Source: Fulvivirga sp. M361
GTDB taxonomy: Bacteria > Bacteroidota > Bacteroidia > Cytophagales > Cyclobacteriaceae
Length of the DNA: 64,000 bases
Assembly: GCF_007097395.1 (NCBI RefSeq)
Contig: NZ_VKDC01000007.1
Span: 1-64,000 of the forward strand
Direction: 5' to 3'
Shown: positions 34,354 through 44,051 of the stretch, in pieces
Position numbering within the stretch: the stretch's first letter is position 1
How the letters are laid out: each line of letters starts with the position of its first letter
Position numbers and translations under genes: made by a program
The notes under the pieces: generated by a model
Databases searched by the model: none
Told to the model about the DNA's origin: nothing
The model's input: the letters and a program-made list of their open reading frames with translations, nothing else

Positions 34354-34989
34354 TTACAATTTTCTGGTTATCATCAATCCATCTCTGATTGGAAACAAAA
34401 CGTTTTGAACACGGCTATCATTATGAACTTTTTTATTAAAATCATCAATACCTTGTGTGTCTTTATCTTTTTTTTCATCCAGTACTTTCCCACTCCAGAG
34501 TACATTATCGGCTATAATATATCCTCCCTTATTCATCTTTTCTATCACCAGATCAAAATAATTGGAATAATTGATCTTATCAGCATCAATGAAAACCAGG
34601 TCAAATGTGTAGTCCAGAGTGGGTATAATATCAAGTGCATTACCGATTTTATAAACTACTTTATTCAATATTCCAGCTTCTTCCAGGTGATGTCTAACTC
34701 TGTCTTCCAGCTCTTCGTTAACATCTATTGTCACCAATCTGCCTTCTGACTGCATACCTTCTGCCAGGCAGAGGGCTGAATACCCAGTATACGTACCTAT
34801 TTCAAGAATATACTTCGGACGTATCATATGCGAGAGCATAGATAACACTCTTCCCTGCAAGTGGCCTGAAAGCATCCGTGGCATGATCACATTAGCATGG
34901 GTATCTCTGTTGATACCATGCAAGAGCCTTGATTCTGGCTCAGTATGTAGCTCAGCATAATTCTGGATGTCCTTATTGATAAATTCCAT
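34354..34989 (-). CDS. SAM-dependent O-methyltransferase (catechol/caffeoyl-CoA type)
   Basis: 211 residues from the ATG at 34989 (MEFINKDIQNYAE), the usual start for the family; an earlier ATG adds 14 unsupported residues. Class I Rossmann fold: ILEIGTYTGYSALCLAEG (motif I, SAM binding) near 50-68, LVTIDVNEE (motif II, ribose), LVFIDADKINYSNYFD (metal-binding Asp), and YIIADNVLWSGKV. Small-molecule O-methyltransferases of this family are metal dependent and act on vicinal hydroxyls. It lies between an M16 peptidase and the MltD-like gene, an arrangement that recurs in the phylum as far as I recall; its link to cell-wall work is unclear. Confidence 0.9.
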   Translation of the reverse strand: MEFINKDIQNYAELHTEPESRLLHGINRDTHANVIMPRMLSGHLQGRVLSMLSHMIRPKYILEIGTYTGYSALCLAEGMQSEGRLVTIDVNEELEDRVRHHLEEAGILNKVVYKIGNALDIIPTLDYTFDLVFIDADKINYSNYFDLVIEKMNKGGYIIADNVLWSGKVLDEKKDKDTQGIDDFNKKVHNDSRVQNVLFPIRDGLMITRKL

Positions 34990-35059
34990 GGTTATCTTTG
35001 GTATTTTGATACTTCGTAGGTTTCTATTCAAATTTCAAATAGCGGGTCATCTTCCTCAA

Positions 35060-36295
35060 TTAATTTTCCGGCAGGTAAATAAGCTGACTAAGCTGATCAT
35101 CCACAAACATTTCCCTGGCAATATCCTGAAGTTCATTGGCCTTTATACTTTTTATCCTGTTGAAGATACTTTCAATCGTATCAATTCGTCCAAGGTCCAG
35201 CATACTTTTCCCCATCATAAGCATCAGGCTTGTATTATTTTCTTCTGCCATAGCAAGCTGCCCCATAATTTGCTCTTTTGCATTGTGGAGTTGCAATGTG
35301 CCCAATGGCTTATTTTTTAATAGCTGTAGTTCTTTTTTCACCAGGCGCATACTACGATTCAATTGCTTGGGTTCCGTCGCAAAAAATATAGCAAACAAAC
35401 CGGTATCTATGTATGCCTGGTAAGATGCGTCCACAGAATACACAAAGCCGTGCTTTTCCCTCAATGCCAGGTTCAGCCTGGAGTTCATACCTGGCCCTCC
35501 CAAAATATTGGTAAGTACAAAAAAAGGTATTCTACGTTCATCTTCCAACGCATAGGCTTCACAGCCAATCGCACAGTGTGCCTGTGTCAAACTTCTGTTC
35601 ACCTTTCTTTGTACTGCTTTATAACCGGTAAACAGACTCCTCTTCTGTCCGGCATTCATAGATGGCACGTCCTTTAAGTATTTCTCAGCGAGCCTGAGCA
35701 CCTTCTTAAAAGGTAAATTACCTACCGAGCAAAAAACTATTCTTTCGGTATTAATATGTTCCTTAATAAATTGCTTAAAATCATCACGACGAAAAGATTG
35801 TACACTTTCAGAGGTCCCTAAAATATTCATCCCCAAAGCGTGGTCTCCAAACACCACGGTATCAAATTCATCCTGGATGGCATCGTCCGGCGCATCATAA
35901 TACATGGCCATTTCTTCCAGAATGACATTACGCTCCCGTTCTATTTGCTTTTCAGGAAATATAGAGTCAAACGTAATGTCAGATAAAAGCTCAAACGCCT
36001 TTTCATAGTGTGAATCCAAAACGGAAGCATAAAAAGTGATTTTCTCTTTTGTAGTATAGGCATTTAACTCACCGCCTACCGAATCAATACGATTCAAAAT
36101 ATGAAAGGCTTTTCTCTTTGAGGTACCTTTAAAAGCCATATGCTCCCAAAAATGAGCTATCCCTTGATTCTCATGTGATTCATCCCTGCTACCAATATCC
36201 AACATAAATCCGCAGTGAGCTACCTTAGTATGCGTCACCTGCTTATGAATTACCCGTATCCCGTTCGGGAGTGTATGTATTTCGTATTCCTTCAT
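35060..36295 (-). CDS. M16 family zinc metallopeptidase
   Basis: 411 residues from the ATG at 36295 (MKEYEIHTLPNGI); a TTG 15 nt upstream is an alternative start. The inverted zinc motif HxxEH appears as HFWEH in GIAHFWEHMAFKGT near 47-57, with the third ligand in NVILEEMAMY about 75 residues later. The second, non-catalytic half carries the R/Y pair region (GGPGMNSRLNLALREKHGFVYSV). This is the short processing-protease type, about 410-430 residues, cytoplasmic (no signal peptide). First gene of the operon with the O-methyltransferase and the transglycosylase. Confidence 0.92.
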   Translation of the reverse strand: MKEYEIHTLPNGIRVIHKQVTHTKVAHCGFMLDIGSRDESHENQGIAHFWEHMAFKGTSKRKAFHILNRIDSVGGELNAYTTKEKITFYASVLDSHYEKAFELLSDITFDSIFPEKQIERERNVILEEMAMYYDAPDDAIQDEFDTVVFGDHALGMNILGTSESVQSFRRDDFKQFIKEHINTERIVFCSVGNLPFKKVLRLAEKYLKDVPSMNAGQKRSLFTGYKAVQRKVNRSLTQAHCAIGCEAYALEDERRIPFFVLTNILGGPGMNSRLNLALREKHGFVYSVDASYQAYIDTGLFAIFFATEPKQLNRSMRLVKKELQLLKNKPLGTLQLHNAKEQIMGQLAMAEENNTSLMLMMGKSMLDLGRIDTIESIFNRIKSIKANELQDIAREMFVDDQLSQLIYLPEN

Positions 36296-36377
36296 CTCCT
36301 TTTCAAACAATGCGCAAACTTAACTATTTTTTGAGCTCTCTAAGCATAGTTACAGATGTGTGGAACTTATTTCTTAT

Positions 36378-36403
36378 GCCTGTTTTGTATAGTCAAAACA
36401 GGC
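36378..36403. promoter_or_regulatory. Perfect 10-bp hairpin between divergent genes
   Basis: GCCTGTTTTG (36378-36387) and CAAAACAGGC (36394-36403) are exact complements around TATAGT. It lies between the divergent M16 and 36475 genes, with no T run on either strand, so an operator is more likely than a terminator. Confidence 0.45.
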
Positions 36404-36474
36404 TAGAACCACTTCCACAAAAATTTGACCTTTCTAAACAAATCAGATAACCAGTTTCTTCTTATCATTAGTAT

Positions 36475-36855
36475 ATGATTATCGGCCATAAAACTCTCGA
36501 CCTGTATGGTAAAATGCTTTTTGAAACGGTCATAATAAAACCACCTTTTCATAAGTCTAATCTTATGCCAACGGTTTATTTTAAAGAGGGAGAAAGATAT
36601 AAGCAACAATTTGCTGAATACCATGATGAAGCCTGCACCATTATCCCGGAGTTTGGCACACACTTCGAACGTTTTTTAGAGCCGGTAGATTCCCAGGGAG
36701 ACCTGCCTCAACCGAATGAAATACACCGGTTCTACTTTGATTCCCGTGAAGGGATGCAGGCTATGGTATCAGATGAAAGAATGCAGAAATTATTTCCTAA
36801 AATAGATGAATCGCTGGATAATCTGATCTTTATGATCGGTGAAGCAATCCAGTAA
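36475..36855 (+). CDS. Uncharacterised protein, possible small dimeric alpha/beta-barrel
   Basis: 126 residues, no signal peptide or membrane segment. Not firmly recognised. The stretch VIIKPPFHKSNLMPTVYFKE is followed by an alpha-beta pattern (IPEFGTHFERFLEPV, HRFYFDSREGMQAMVSDERM, LFPKIDESLDNLIFMIGEAI) in which HRFYFDSREGMQAMVSDE resembles the second half of DUF1330/EthD-like ferredoxin folds. The first ATG (36475) is used, but the ATG at 36514 is a fair alternative. It is a single gene with a shared two-way terminator after it. Confidence 0.6.
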   Translation: MIIGHKTLDLYGKMLFETVIIKPPFHKSNLMPTVYFKEGERYKQQFAEYHDEACTIIPEFGTHFERFLEPVDSQGDLPQPNEIHRFYFDSREGMQAMVSDERMQKLFPKIDESLDNLIFMIGEAIQ

Positions 36856-36890
36856 TAGGAAAAGTATTTTAAACTGACTTAAAGGAAATT

Positions 36891-36918
36891 AAAAAGGCCG
36901 CTTTGAGCGGCCTTAAAT
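36891..36918. terminator. Two-way terminator between the 36475 gene and sodA
   Basis: AAGGCCGC (36894-36901) pairs with GCGGCCTT (36907-36914) around TTTGA, with A and T tracts on either side. Confidence 0.8.
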
Positions 36919-36940
36919 TATAGTATCACTGAAATTGAAT

Positions 36941-37546
36941 TTATTGAGCGGCTTTGTACCTTTTAGTCACTTCATCCCAGTTAATAACATTAAAAAAAGC
37001 TGCTATATAATCTGGTCTCTTATTCTGATAGTTAAGGTAATAAGCATGTTCCCATACGTCAAGTCCTAAAACGGGTGTTCCTTCACAACCAATTCCCGGC
37101 ATAAGCGGGTTATCCTGGTTAGCGGAAGAGCATACTTCTACTTTGCTGTCAGCTTTTACACACAGCCATGCCCAACCTGACCCAAATCGAGTTGCAGCAG
37201 CTTTAGAAAAAGCATCCTTAAATCCATCAAACGATCCATAAGCAGCGTTAATAGCATCTGCCAGATCACCTGTAGGTTCGCCGCCGCCATCAGGCGACAT
37301 CACTCTCCAGAAAAGATCATGATTGTAATAACCACCGCCATTATTTCTCACAGCAGCGTTATCGGTGTGACTTGCCAATAACTCTTCGATAGACTTTCCT
37401 TCCATAGGAGTATCTTTCACAGCGTTATTCAAATTATTGGTATATCCTGCATGGTGTTTACCATGGTGGATCTCCATAGTTCTTGCATCAATATGTGGTT
37501 CTAAAGCATCATGCGCATAAGGCAGATCGGGTAGTTCGAAAGCCAT
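36941..37546 (-). CDS. sodA: Superoxide dismutase, Fe/Mn family (Mn-type features)
   Basis: 201 residues, full length. Metal ligands H27 (MEIHHGKHH), H76 ([10 protein letters not shown]), D163 and H167 ([12 protein letters not shown]). Gly-rich NNGGGYYNH and Gln144 in NQDNPLMP are typical of manganese rather than iron enzymes, though metal choice cannot be settled from sequence. It converts superoxide to hydrogen peroxide and oxygen in the cytoplasm. No signal peptide. Monocistronic, with a strong terminator. Confidence 0.95.
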   Translation of the reverse strand: MAFELPDLPYAHDALEPHIDARTMEIHHGKHHAGYTNNLNNAVKDTPMEGKSIEELLASHTDNAAVRNNGGGYYNHDLFWRVMSPDGGGEPTGDLADAINAAYGSFDGFKDAFSKAAATRFGSGWAWLCVKADSKVEVCSSANQDNPLMPGIGCEGTPVLGLDVWEHAYYLNYQNKRPDYIAAFFNVINWDEVTKRYKAAQ

Positions 37547-37647
37547 AGTTGATTTCGTTTTTTAATGGTTAAAATTAGAAGAAAGTAAATATAGCAAGCA
37601 ATGGGTCGGTAAGAAAAGGAAAGAGACAGATTATATTGATGACGTCA

Positions 37648-38109
37648 TCAGTTTTTCCTATGGTCGCGAAGCTTTTGAAAAAAATTCAACACCAATTGAG
37701 AAGACTCTTCCTGTAGTGGTCCGCGAACCACTTCGGTTTTAGGATGAACCATTTTCGGATTGATGGTTGTAAAGCCTCTCTTATCATCACTCGCAGCATA
37801 AACGAGTTTAGTAAGTTGCGACCAGTATAATGCTCCGGCACACATACCACATGGCTCCAATGTCACGTATAAGGTGCAGTCTGTAAGATATTTAGTTCCT
37901 AAATGATTCGTAGCAGCGGTTACTGCCAACATTTCAGCGTGTGCTGTAGGGTCACTCAGGCGTTCTGTTTGATTATAAGCACGTGCAATAATTTGATTAT
38001 TGGCCACTATCACCGCACCAACAGGTATCTCATTCTCATCACGTGCCATTAGGGCCTGCTTAAAAGCCTCTTTCATAAAATGACCATCACTATGAACAGT
38101 TAAGCTCAT
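37648..38109 (-). CDS. tadA: tRNA-adenosine deaminase / nucleoside deaminase
   Basis: 153 residues from the ATG at 38109; a longer open frame upstream overlaps the previous gene. Cytidine-deaminase-like zinc site: HAE in PTAHAEMLAV near 57-59 and PCxxC in LEPCGMCAGALYWS near 86-89, the TadA/ guanine-deaminase arrangement. TadA makes inosine at the wobble position of tRNA-Arg(ACG). The ATG overlaps the preceding stop as TGATG, so translation is coupled. Some close relatives deaminate guanine or other bases, hence slight doubt. Confidence 0.88.
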   Translation of the reverse strand: MSLTVHSDGHFMKEAFKQALMARDENEIPVGAVIVANNQIIARAYNQTERLSDPTAHAEMLAVTAATNHLGTKYLTDCTLYVTLEPCGMCAGALYWSQLTKLVYAASDDKRGFTTINPKMVHPKTEVVRGPLQEESSQLVLNFFQKLRDHRKN

Positions 38110-38666
38110 CAAATATTCTTTTTTACTTTGATGGAAGACATGACCCGACTGGCTTTCCCCTGCCACTCTTCTTTAAAGCGACTGTGACAGTTGAAGCTGA
38201 ATACAAGTGTTTTCCCGTTTACAATAAGGTACTGTATGTAATTATATCTGTGAATAGGCTCTTTTTTATCCAGTGAATAAGCCTCTCCATTGATCCTGGA
38301 ATCAAATTCAAAAACGATGAACTTCCGACCATCAATCTCCACTACATCCTCCTTGATCATGTTCACCTTGTCGTAAAGATTGAAAATGCTGGCCTTAAAA
38401 AAATCTTTCGCAATAAATACATCACGTTCTCTCCATGCGGTAGCAGAAACATTTACACTAAAGTCCACCAATCTGGATTCATTCGTGTAAGCGCCTACCG
38501 GGCTTCGCACTGAAGGATAACGCTGGGCAATATCCTCGGGAGACATGGGGTAAAAGTTGTCTGGCAATGAAACCGTAATCGACTCATTTACCTTAGTCTT
38601 GACCAGCTTATTTTGAAAAGGTAGTACAAATAATACTATCGACGAGATCAGTATGGATTTAAACAT
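38109..38666 (-). CDS. Exported protein of unknown function upstream of tadA
   Basis: 185 residues. Hydrophobic N-terminus (MFKSILISSIVLFVLPF) is a probable signal peptide or anchor. The rest is an alpha/beta domain (ITVSLPDNFYPMSPEDIAQR, VDGRKFIVFEFDSR-like, YIQYLIVNGKTLVFSFNC, MSSIKVKK) that resembles small lipid- or PsbP-like folds seen in many secreted Bacteroidota proteins, but I cannot name a family. Its TGA overlaps the tadA ATG. Confidence 0.7.
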   Translation of the reverse strand: MFKSILISSIVLFVLPFQNKLVKTKVNESITVSLPDNFYPMSPEDIAQRYPSVRSPVGAYTNESRLVDFSVNVSATAWRERDVFIAKDFFKASIFNLYDKVNMIKEDVVEIDGRKFIVFEFDSRINGEAYSLDKKEPIHRYNYIQYLIVNGKTLVFSFNCHSRFKEEWQGKASRVMSSIKVKKNI

Positions 38667-38772
38667 AATTAAACATTGAACATAAAAATTACATTCTTAC
38701 AAACCAGGATTCCAACGATTTTATTACGACCAACACACTGCTTTCTCAGGAATTAAATTTGCGAAAGCTGCA

Positions 38773-38809
38773 TTATGTTATGCAACATAAAACAAACCCC
38801 TTAAATTTG
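38773..38809 (+). promoter_or_regulatory. aspS promoter with palindrome in the upstream region
   Basis: TAAATTTG (38802-38809) is an exact -7 element, giving a leader of about 15 nt. TTATGTT (38773-38779) and AACATAA (38784-38790) make a 7-bp inverted repeat around ATGC, placed over the -20 to -35 zone where a regulator could block polymerase. Confidence 0.55.
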
Positions 38810-38831
38810 CGCCTCAAAATTAGAAATAAGA

Positions 38832-40577
38832 ATGCTACGAACACATACCTGCGGTGAATTAAGAGTAAATCATGTGAACACCGAAGTAACACTTTGCGGA
38901 TGGGTACAACGAACACGTAATAAAGGAAGCGTTATATGGGTGGACCTCCGCGACAGATATGGCATTACACAGCTAATTTTTGAAGAGGGCAGCACCACTA
39001 CGGAGCTCATGACTCAGGCAACAAAATTAGGACGTGAATTTGTAGTGAAGGCTTCAGGAACCGTGGTAGAACGATTAAGCAAGAATGATAAGATCGAGAC
39101 AGGTGATATTGAAGTAAAGGTTAGTGCGCTTGAAGTTTTAAACAAATCAAATGTACCTCCCTTCACCATTGAAGATGATACTGACGGCGGTGACGAATTA
39201 AGAATGAAATACCGCTATCTTGATCTAAGGAGAGGACCTGTACGTAATAATTTACAATTGCGCCATAGAATGATGCAGGAAACCAGGAGCTACCTGGACG
39301 ACCAGGGCTTCATGGAAGTCGAAACTCCTGTCCTGATCAAGTCCACTCCGGAGGGAGCAAGAGACTTTGTAGTTCCATCAAGAATGAATGAAGGAGAGTT
39401 TTATGCGCTTCCACAATCTCCTCAAACTTTTAAACAACTTTTGATGGTATCGGGCATGGATCGGTACTTTCAGATTGTTAAATGCTTCAGGGACGAAGAC
39501 CTACGTGCTGACCGGCAACCTGAATTTACCCAGATAGACTGTGAACTTTCCTTCATAGATCGTGAGGATGTGCTGACTATCTTCGAAGGCATGATAAAAC
39601 ATCTGTTCATGTCGCTCAAAGGAATAGAAATAGGAGATATAGACCGTATGAGTTATGATGATGCTATGCGCCTCTACGGTTCTGACAAACCTGACACGCG
39701 TTTTGATATGCAATTTGTTGAATTAAACGGAGTGGCTCAGGGTAAGGGGTTCAATGTATTTGATGCTTCAGAAATAGTAGTGGGTATCTGTGCCAAGGGA
39801 TGTAGTAATTATACCAGGAAGCAGTTAGACGCACTTACAGATTATGTAAAAAAACCTCAGGTAGGTGCCAAAGGCCTGGTATATGTAAAATGTAACGAAG
39901 ATGGTTCTTTCAAGTCATCCGTAGATAAGTTCTACACACAGGAAGATCTGAAATCCTGGGCGGAAGAGATGAATGCCTCGGCAGGTGACCTTCTATTAGT
40001 ATTAAGCGGAGATAAAGATCATACACGTAAGGCTATGAATGAATTACGCCTTCATATGGGTGATGCGCTCAACTTACGAAACAAAGACGAGTACAAAGCA
40101 CTGTGGGTACTGGACTTTCCATTGCTGGAATGGGACGAAGAAACAACACGTTTTCATGCAATGCATCATCCCTTTACTTCACCCGTCCCCCAGGACCTCG
40201 ATAAACTGGAAAGTGCCCCTGGAGAGGTAAAAGCTAATGCCTACGATATGGTAATAAACGGAGTAGAGGCCGGTGGTGGCTCCATACGTATCCATGACAG
40301 AACCATACAACAGCGGATGTTCAAACAATTGGGTTTCACCGATGAGGAGGCACAAGACCAATTCGGCTTTCTCATGGATGCCTTTGAATATGGTGCGCCA
40401 CCACACGGGGGTATTGCCTTTGGGTTTGATCGATTATGTGCATTATTCGGAGGTTCTGATTCAATACGTGACTTTATTGCCTTCCCTAAGAACAACTCAG
40501 GTCGGGACGTAATGATTGACAGCCCTAGCCCGGTGGATAGGGTGCAACTGGATGAATTGGGTATTAGTCTAAAATAA
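38832..40577 (+). CDS. aspS: Aspartyl-tRNA synthetase (bacterial type)
   Basis: 581 residues, full length. N-terminal OB-fold anticodon-binding domain (1-105, [20 protein letters not shown]), class II core with motif 1 (around 140), motif 2 ([18 protein letters not shown] near 215-232), a GAD insert (about 280-415) marking the bacterial form, and motif 3 ([15 protein letters not shown] near 520-534). It charges tRNA-Asp with aspartate in the cytoplasm. Single gene with its own exact TAnnTTTG promoter. Confidence 0.97.
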   Translation: MLRTHTCGELRVNHVNTEVTLCGWVQRTRNKGSVIWVDLRDRYGITQLIFEEGSTTTELMTQATKLGREFVVKASGTVVERLSKNDKIETGDIEVKVSALEVLNKSNVPPFTIEDDTDGGDELRMKYRYLDLRRGPVRNNLQLRHRMMQETRSYLDDQGFMEVETPVLIKSTPEGARDFVVPSRMNEGEFYALPQSPQTFKQLLMVSGMDRYFQIVKCFRDEDLRADRQPEFTQIDCELSFIDREDVLTIFEGMIKHLFMSLKGIEIGDIDRMSYDDAMRLYGSDKPDTRFDMQFVELNGVAQGKGFNVFDASEIVVGICAKGCSNYTRKQLDALTDYVKKPQVGAKGLVYVKCNEDGSFKSSVDKFYTQEDLKSWAEEMNASAGDLLLVLSGDKDHTRKAMNELRLHMGDALNLRNKDEYKALWVLDFPLLEWDEETTRFHAMHHPFTSPVPQDLDKLESAPGEVKANAYDMVINGVEAGGGSIRIHDRTIQQRMFKQLGFTDEEAQDQFGFLMDAFEYGAPPHGGIAFGFDRLCALFGGSDSIRDFIAFPKNNSGRDVMIDSPSPVDRVQLDELGISLK

Positions 40578-40594
40578 TGACTTAAATATTAGTA

Positions 40595-41692
40595 TTAAGC
40601 GGGCTGTAAGTCTGGTTCCTTGTCCTTGCCAAACCTTTTAAGTGTTTTGTAGTGTGATACAAGTGCGCCATAGAAAGTTTTATTTTCATGATAAGGCACT
40701 CCATGTTCTGTGGCTACCTCTTCTACAATTTTGGAGATAGCAGGATAGTGTACATGACAAATATTAGCAAACAAGTGATGTTCTACCTGGAAGTTTAGTC
40801 CACCGCAAAGGAAACTGGCTAACCAGCTTTTACGTGCAAAATTAGCAGTAGTATGCATTTGATGAACCGCCCATGACTCTTCTACAAACCCTTTTTCATC
40901 TGGTTCAGGAAAATCTATTCCCTCTACGGTATGAGCTAACTGAAAAACGAGCCCCAAAACAAGCCCCTCGGCCAGGTGCATAAATATGAAACCGATGATG
41001 AACTGCCACCAGGTAATATCCATAACCAATAATGGAACTACTATGAAGAGTGTATAATATACAGTTTTAAAAAAGAACAGATTAAAATATTCACCTCTTG
41101 GATGATTGGTATTTTCAGTGTGACCTATTTTAGGACTGAAAAATTTTACATAATCCTTTCTGAATACCCAGGATAGCGAGGCAAGGCCGTATAGAAAAAA
41201 AGCATAAATATGCTGATATTTCATAATAGGTTTCATCTCTTCTAATTTTGACAACCTGACAAGACCAGGGGCTACATCCAGATCTTCATCATGTCCTGGG
41301 ATATTGGTATACGTATGATGCACCATATTATGGGTAATTTTCCATACATAAGCATTAGCTCCTATCAGGTTAAAAACATAGCTTAAATACTTATTCACAT
41401 AACCATTGGATGAATAACTACCGTGAATCGCATCATGGCAAACATTAAAACCTATAAAGGCCTGCACCATCCCAATGGCAATGGTTAAAGCAAAAGTTAC
41501 CGGCAGGCTAAATCCTCCCCAAATGATCAATATGTAAAGAGCCACCAAAAGTCCTAAAAACAATACTGTTTTAAAGACCATTTCTCCATTTGCGTTTTTG
41601 CTGATATTTCGCGACTTGAAATATTCATCTACTCTTTTCTTTACTTCTACATAGAACCCCGGACGATTCTTTCCATTGAATTTTATTTTCAT
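40595..41692 (-). CDS. Membrane fatty acid desaturase (acyl-CoA/front-end type)
   Basis: 365 residues. Four membrane spans (about 40-60, 66-84, 195-215, 220-245) and the three histidine boxes that bind di-iron: HDAIH (86-90), HNMVHH (121-126) and QVEHH (about 304-308). The Gln in QVEHH is typical of front-end and linoleoyl-CoA-type desaturases, though the N-terminal cytochrome b5 domain of eukaryotic forms is lacking. It introduces double bases-type unsaturation, i.e. C=C bonds, into acyl chains to control membrane fluidity. Convergent with aspS. Confidence 0.9.
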   Translation of the reverse strand: MKIKFNGKNRPGFYVEVKKRVDEYFKSRNISKNANGEMVFKTVLFLGLLVALYILIIWGGFSLPVTFALTIAIGMVQAFIGFNVCHDAIHGSYSSNGYVNKYLSYVFNLIGANAYVWKITHNMVHHTYTNIPGHDEDLDVAPGLVRLSKLEEMKPIMKYQHIYAFFLYGLASLSWVFRKDYVKFFSPKIGHTENTNHPRGEYFNLFFFKTVYYTLFIVVPLLVMDITWWQFIIGFIFMHLAEGLVLGLVFQLAHTVEGIDFPEPDEKGFVEESWAVHQMHTTANFARKSWLASFLCGGLNFQVEHHLFANICHVHYPAISKIVEEVATEHGVPYHENKTFYGALVSHYKTLKRFGKDKEPDLQPA

Positions 41693-41984
41693 AGTCTGAA
41701 TGTTATTCGATTAACGCGCTTTTTTTTAGTAAGCAAAGGGTTTATCCATCTGGTTGTCAAGCACAACAAACTCTCTATAACCAAAAAATAAGGACACTTA
41801 CAGAAAAAGTTTAACAATAAAGGAGGATGTTTTGTACAAATATTGCCAAGATAAGCTGAACAAAGTTAAGGAGCGAAATAAATAGGTAATTTATTTGTGG
41901 ACCTCTATGTCCAAAACTAAAACTCCCTCTTAGATAAAACCGTGATATTTAAGAGGGAATTCTAACAGATTCGGAAAACAAAGA

Positions 41985-42620
41985 CTATTTCAATGAAGGC
42001 GGAAGTTTGATGTCTGAGGGTAATACTTCATCGGCAATTGGGTCTGAATATATCATTTTCATGGGCACCACACCGGCCCAAATATCAAGGTCATAATCTG
42101 GCTTGTCATCATTAGGCCCACCTGAACGAACCTTAGCCGATGCCTGTTCTATCTCCAACTCCAATACTTCTGTGGCCTTTAATTCCTTCTCATTCGGTAA
42201 TCTCACTTCATCCCAACGTCCTTTTAAAACCTGTTCCGAAATAATAAAAAGGGCGTGTTCTTTGAGCTCTTGACTTACACTCTTGGCAGTACCGTAGACT
42301 ATTGTTGAACGATAGTTGGCCGAATGATGAAAAGCTGAACGTGCCAGCACAATACCATCTACGTGAGTAACTGCCAGTGACATGGGCACCCCTTTCTCAA
42401 GATGACGAATCATTCTGCTGGAAGTGGCCCCATGAAGATATAATTTGTTACCCTCTCTGCCATAGAGTGTAGGAATAATAAAAGGTTGACCATCGAGCAC
42501 AAAACTAACGTGGCAAACAAATGCGTCATCCAAAATTTTATACACGGTCTCCTGGTCATAATGACCGCGAGTAGGAACGCGTCTCACCTTGTTCCGCTTA
42601 TCTATAGAATATTCACTCAT
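41985..42620 (-). CDS. Pyridoxamine 5'-phosphate oxidase-like flavin protein
   Basis: 211 residues, FMN-binding split-barrel fold: RVPTRGHYDQETVYKILDDA at the N-terminus, FVCHVSFVLDGQPFIIPTLY, LYLHGATSSRM, AVTHVDGIVLARSAFHHSAN, STIVYGTAKSV and a PWE-less C-terminus. This is the PNPOx-like family whose members are frequently neighbours of MocR regulators. Here the MocR gene is 1.4 kb away with an ATPase gene between, so the pair is probably split by an insertion. Its actual substrate is unknown; it is not the biosynthetic PdxH. Confidence 0.85.
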   Translation of the reverse strand: MSEYSIDKRNKVRRVPTRGHYDQETVYKILDDAFVCHVSFVLDGQPFIIPTLYGREGNKLYLHGATSSRMIRHLEKGVPMSLAVTHVDGIVLARSAFHHSANYRSTIVYGTAKSVSQELKEHALFIISEQVLKGRWDEVRLPNEKELKATEVLELEIEQASAKVRSGGPNDDKPDYDLDIWAGVVPMKMIYSDPIADEVLPSDIKLPPSLK

Positions 42621-42786
42621 AGTCTCATGGTTTATACATTCTTCCCCATCGACCTATTAATAAAATTATAACATCATAGGCCTGCGTAAATATAAACCCA
42701 AACCGGATCATCCAATGGTACCATTTTTAATTTATCATATAGTCCGGTTTGCATCGCAAAATGATTAAGTAAGCTATGTGTAAGGC

Positions 42787-43908
42787 TTACATTTGCTGAA
42801 GCCAACGCATCAAAAGCGTATCATGTAGGGTGTAGTTGCTGCCTGTTTGGATGATAAATTCCTTTTTGATCAATGTTTTTAACGCTGTACTCACCGAACT
42901 GGCAGCTCCCAGGGCATACTGCTGCAGGAAACTCTGCCCCAAGGGGTTTTCAACGGTTTCAGCTTTTGCCAGCGCGCCTAATAGTTTCCATTGAAAATGT
43001 GTAAACAATTGTTGGTAACTGGAAAACAACGGGACTTCCTGTTGAATAATTTCATGGAAAACCTCTCCTAACAGGCCATTATCCACGTGATCCGTTCTCC
43101 CATATAGTTTATTACAAACCAATTGTACATAATAGGTTTGCATCCGGGTCCAATCAAAAATTTTGTTGAAGTGTAAAGGGTCAATAGATTTTCCTGCTTT
43201 TTCAAAGTGTTCAGTGATAAAATTCAAGTAAACAGGTTGGGGTAATGTATCTAATGGAAGCAGTTGAGCACTACGATAAAAAGGTCGTGACTTTTCGCTG
43301 AACATGGATTGCATCATATGCCTATGACTACCACTGAATACAAACCGGACCATGGGGTAAGCCTGTACCCAGGTGCGAAAAGTAGCTTCGGCATGCTTCT
43401 CCGGATAATTGACAATTTGCTGAAATTCATCGATACAAATAATGACCGGTTTTTTTCTTTCTGATAAAAATTTACCGATAGCTTCCAAAGAACCGGGAAC
43501 AGAATGAGGCCCCACCATACCAAAAGTGATTTGCGGTGTACCATTTAAAGGATCTATACCAAAAGTAGCCCCCACCGAACCTATAAGCTTCATAAGGGCG
43601 GTGCCTATACCTGTGTTCAGCGACCCAAAACGTTGTACAATTTCTGAAGCTATACGTTTATTAGCATCCGCCAGATCCGTAGTTCCGAGTAAGTCTACAA
43701 ATACACCTTCAGCTTTTTTTACTTTTTCCAATTGATAAAAAAAATGCTTAATCAAAGCTGTTTTACCCGTTCTCCGCCAGGCATACAAAACCGTATTTCG
43801 TTCATTATTGAATTGTTCAATAAGCCAATCCAATTCTTTTTCCCGATCGCAGAAGTATTCAGGGCTGTGATATCCTGAAAGAACAAATGGGTTAGTAGGT
43901 TTTCTCAT
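42787..43908 (-). CDS. Archaeal-type P-loop ATPase (AAA, PF01637-like)
   Basis: 373 residues. FCDREKELDWLIEQF precedes the P-loop LYAWRRTGKTALIKHF (Lys49), the RR-x-GKT form typical of the archaeal ATPase family; Walker B is VIICIDEFQQI near 158; a sensor FVFSGSHRHMM near 197. The C-terminal 120 residues look like a winged-helix domain (SVSTALKTLIKKEFIIQTGS). The family's role is unknown in most cases; some members accompany mobile elements or defence genes. A TTACGT-A-ACGTAA palindrome lies 23 bp upstream of the start. Confidence 0.88.
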   Translation of the reverse strand: MRKPTNPFVLSGYHSPEYFCDREKELDWLIEQFNNERNTVLYAWRRTGKTALIKHFFYQLEKVKKAEGVFVDLLGTTDLADANKRIASEIVQRFGSLNTGIGTALMKLIGSVGATFGIDPLNGTPQITFGMVGPHSVPGSLEAIGKFLSERKKPVIICIDEFQQIVNYPEKHAEATFRTWVQAYPMVRFVFSGSHRHMMQSMFSEKSRPFYRSAQLLPLDTLPQPVYLNFITEHFEKAGKSIDPLHFNKIFDWTRMQTYYVQLVCNKLYGRTDHVDNGLLGEVFHEIIQQEVPLFSSYQQLFTHFQWKLLGALAKAETVENPLGQSFLQQYALGAASSVSTALKTLIKKEFIIQTGSNYTLHDTLLMRWLQQM

Positions 43909-43930
43909 TACGCGAATAACATTACGTATT

Positions 43931-43943
43931 TTACGTAACGTAA
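43931..43943. promoter_or_regulatory. Palindrome TTACGT-A-ACGTAA in the ATPase/MocR divergent region
   Basis: Perfect 6-bp arms about a single base. A further TTACGTA (43922-43928) lies just before and ACGTAAGTTAC just after, making a cluster of related half sites between two divergent starts (43908 and 44052). Confidence 0.5.
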
Positions 43944-44051
43944 GTTACACAGTAATGATTTACCGTCAAAACTCAGACCATCGATCTATTCTTTAATTAC
44001 AAAATCCGGTGTATTTTTATTGACTAAAATTACACTCAATAGGGTCCGGTT

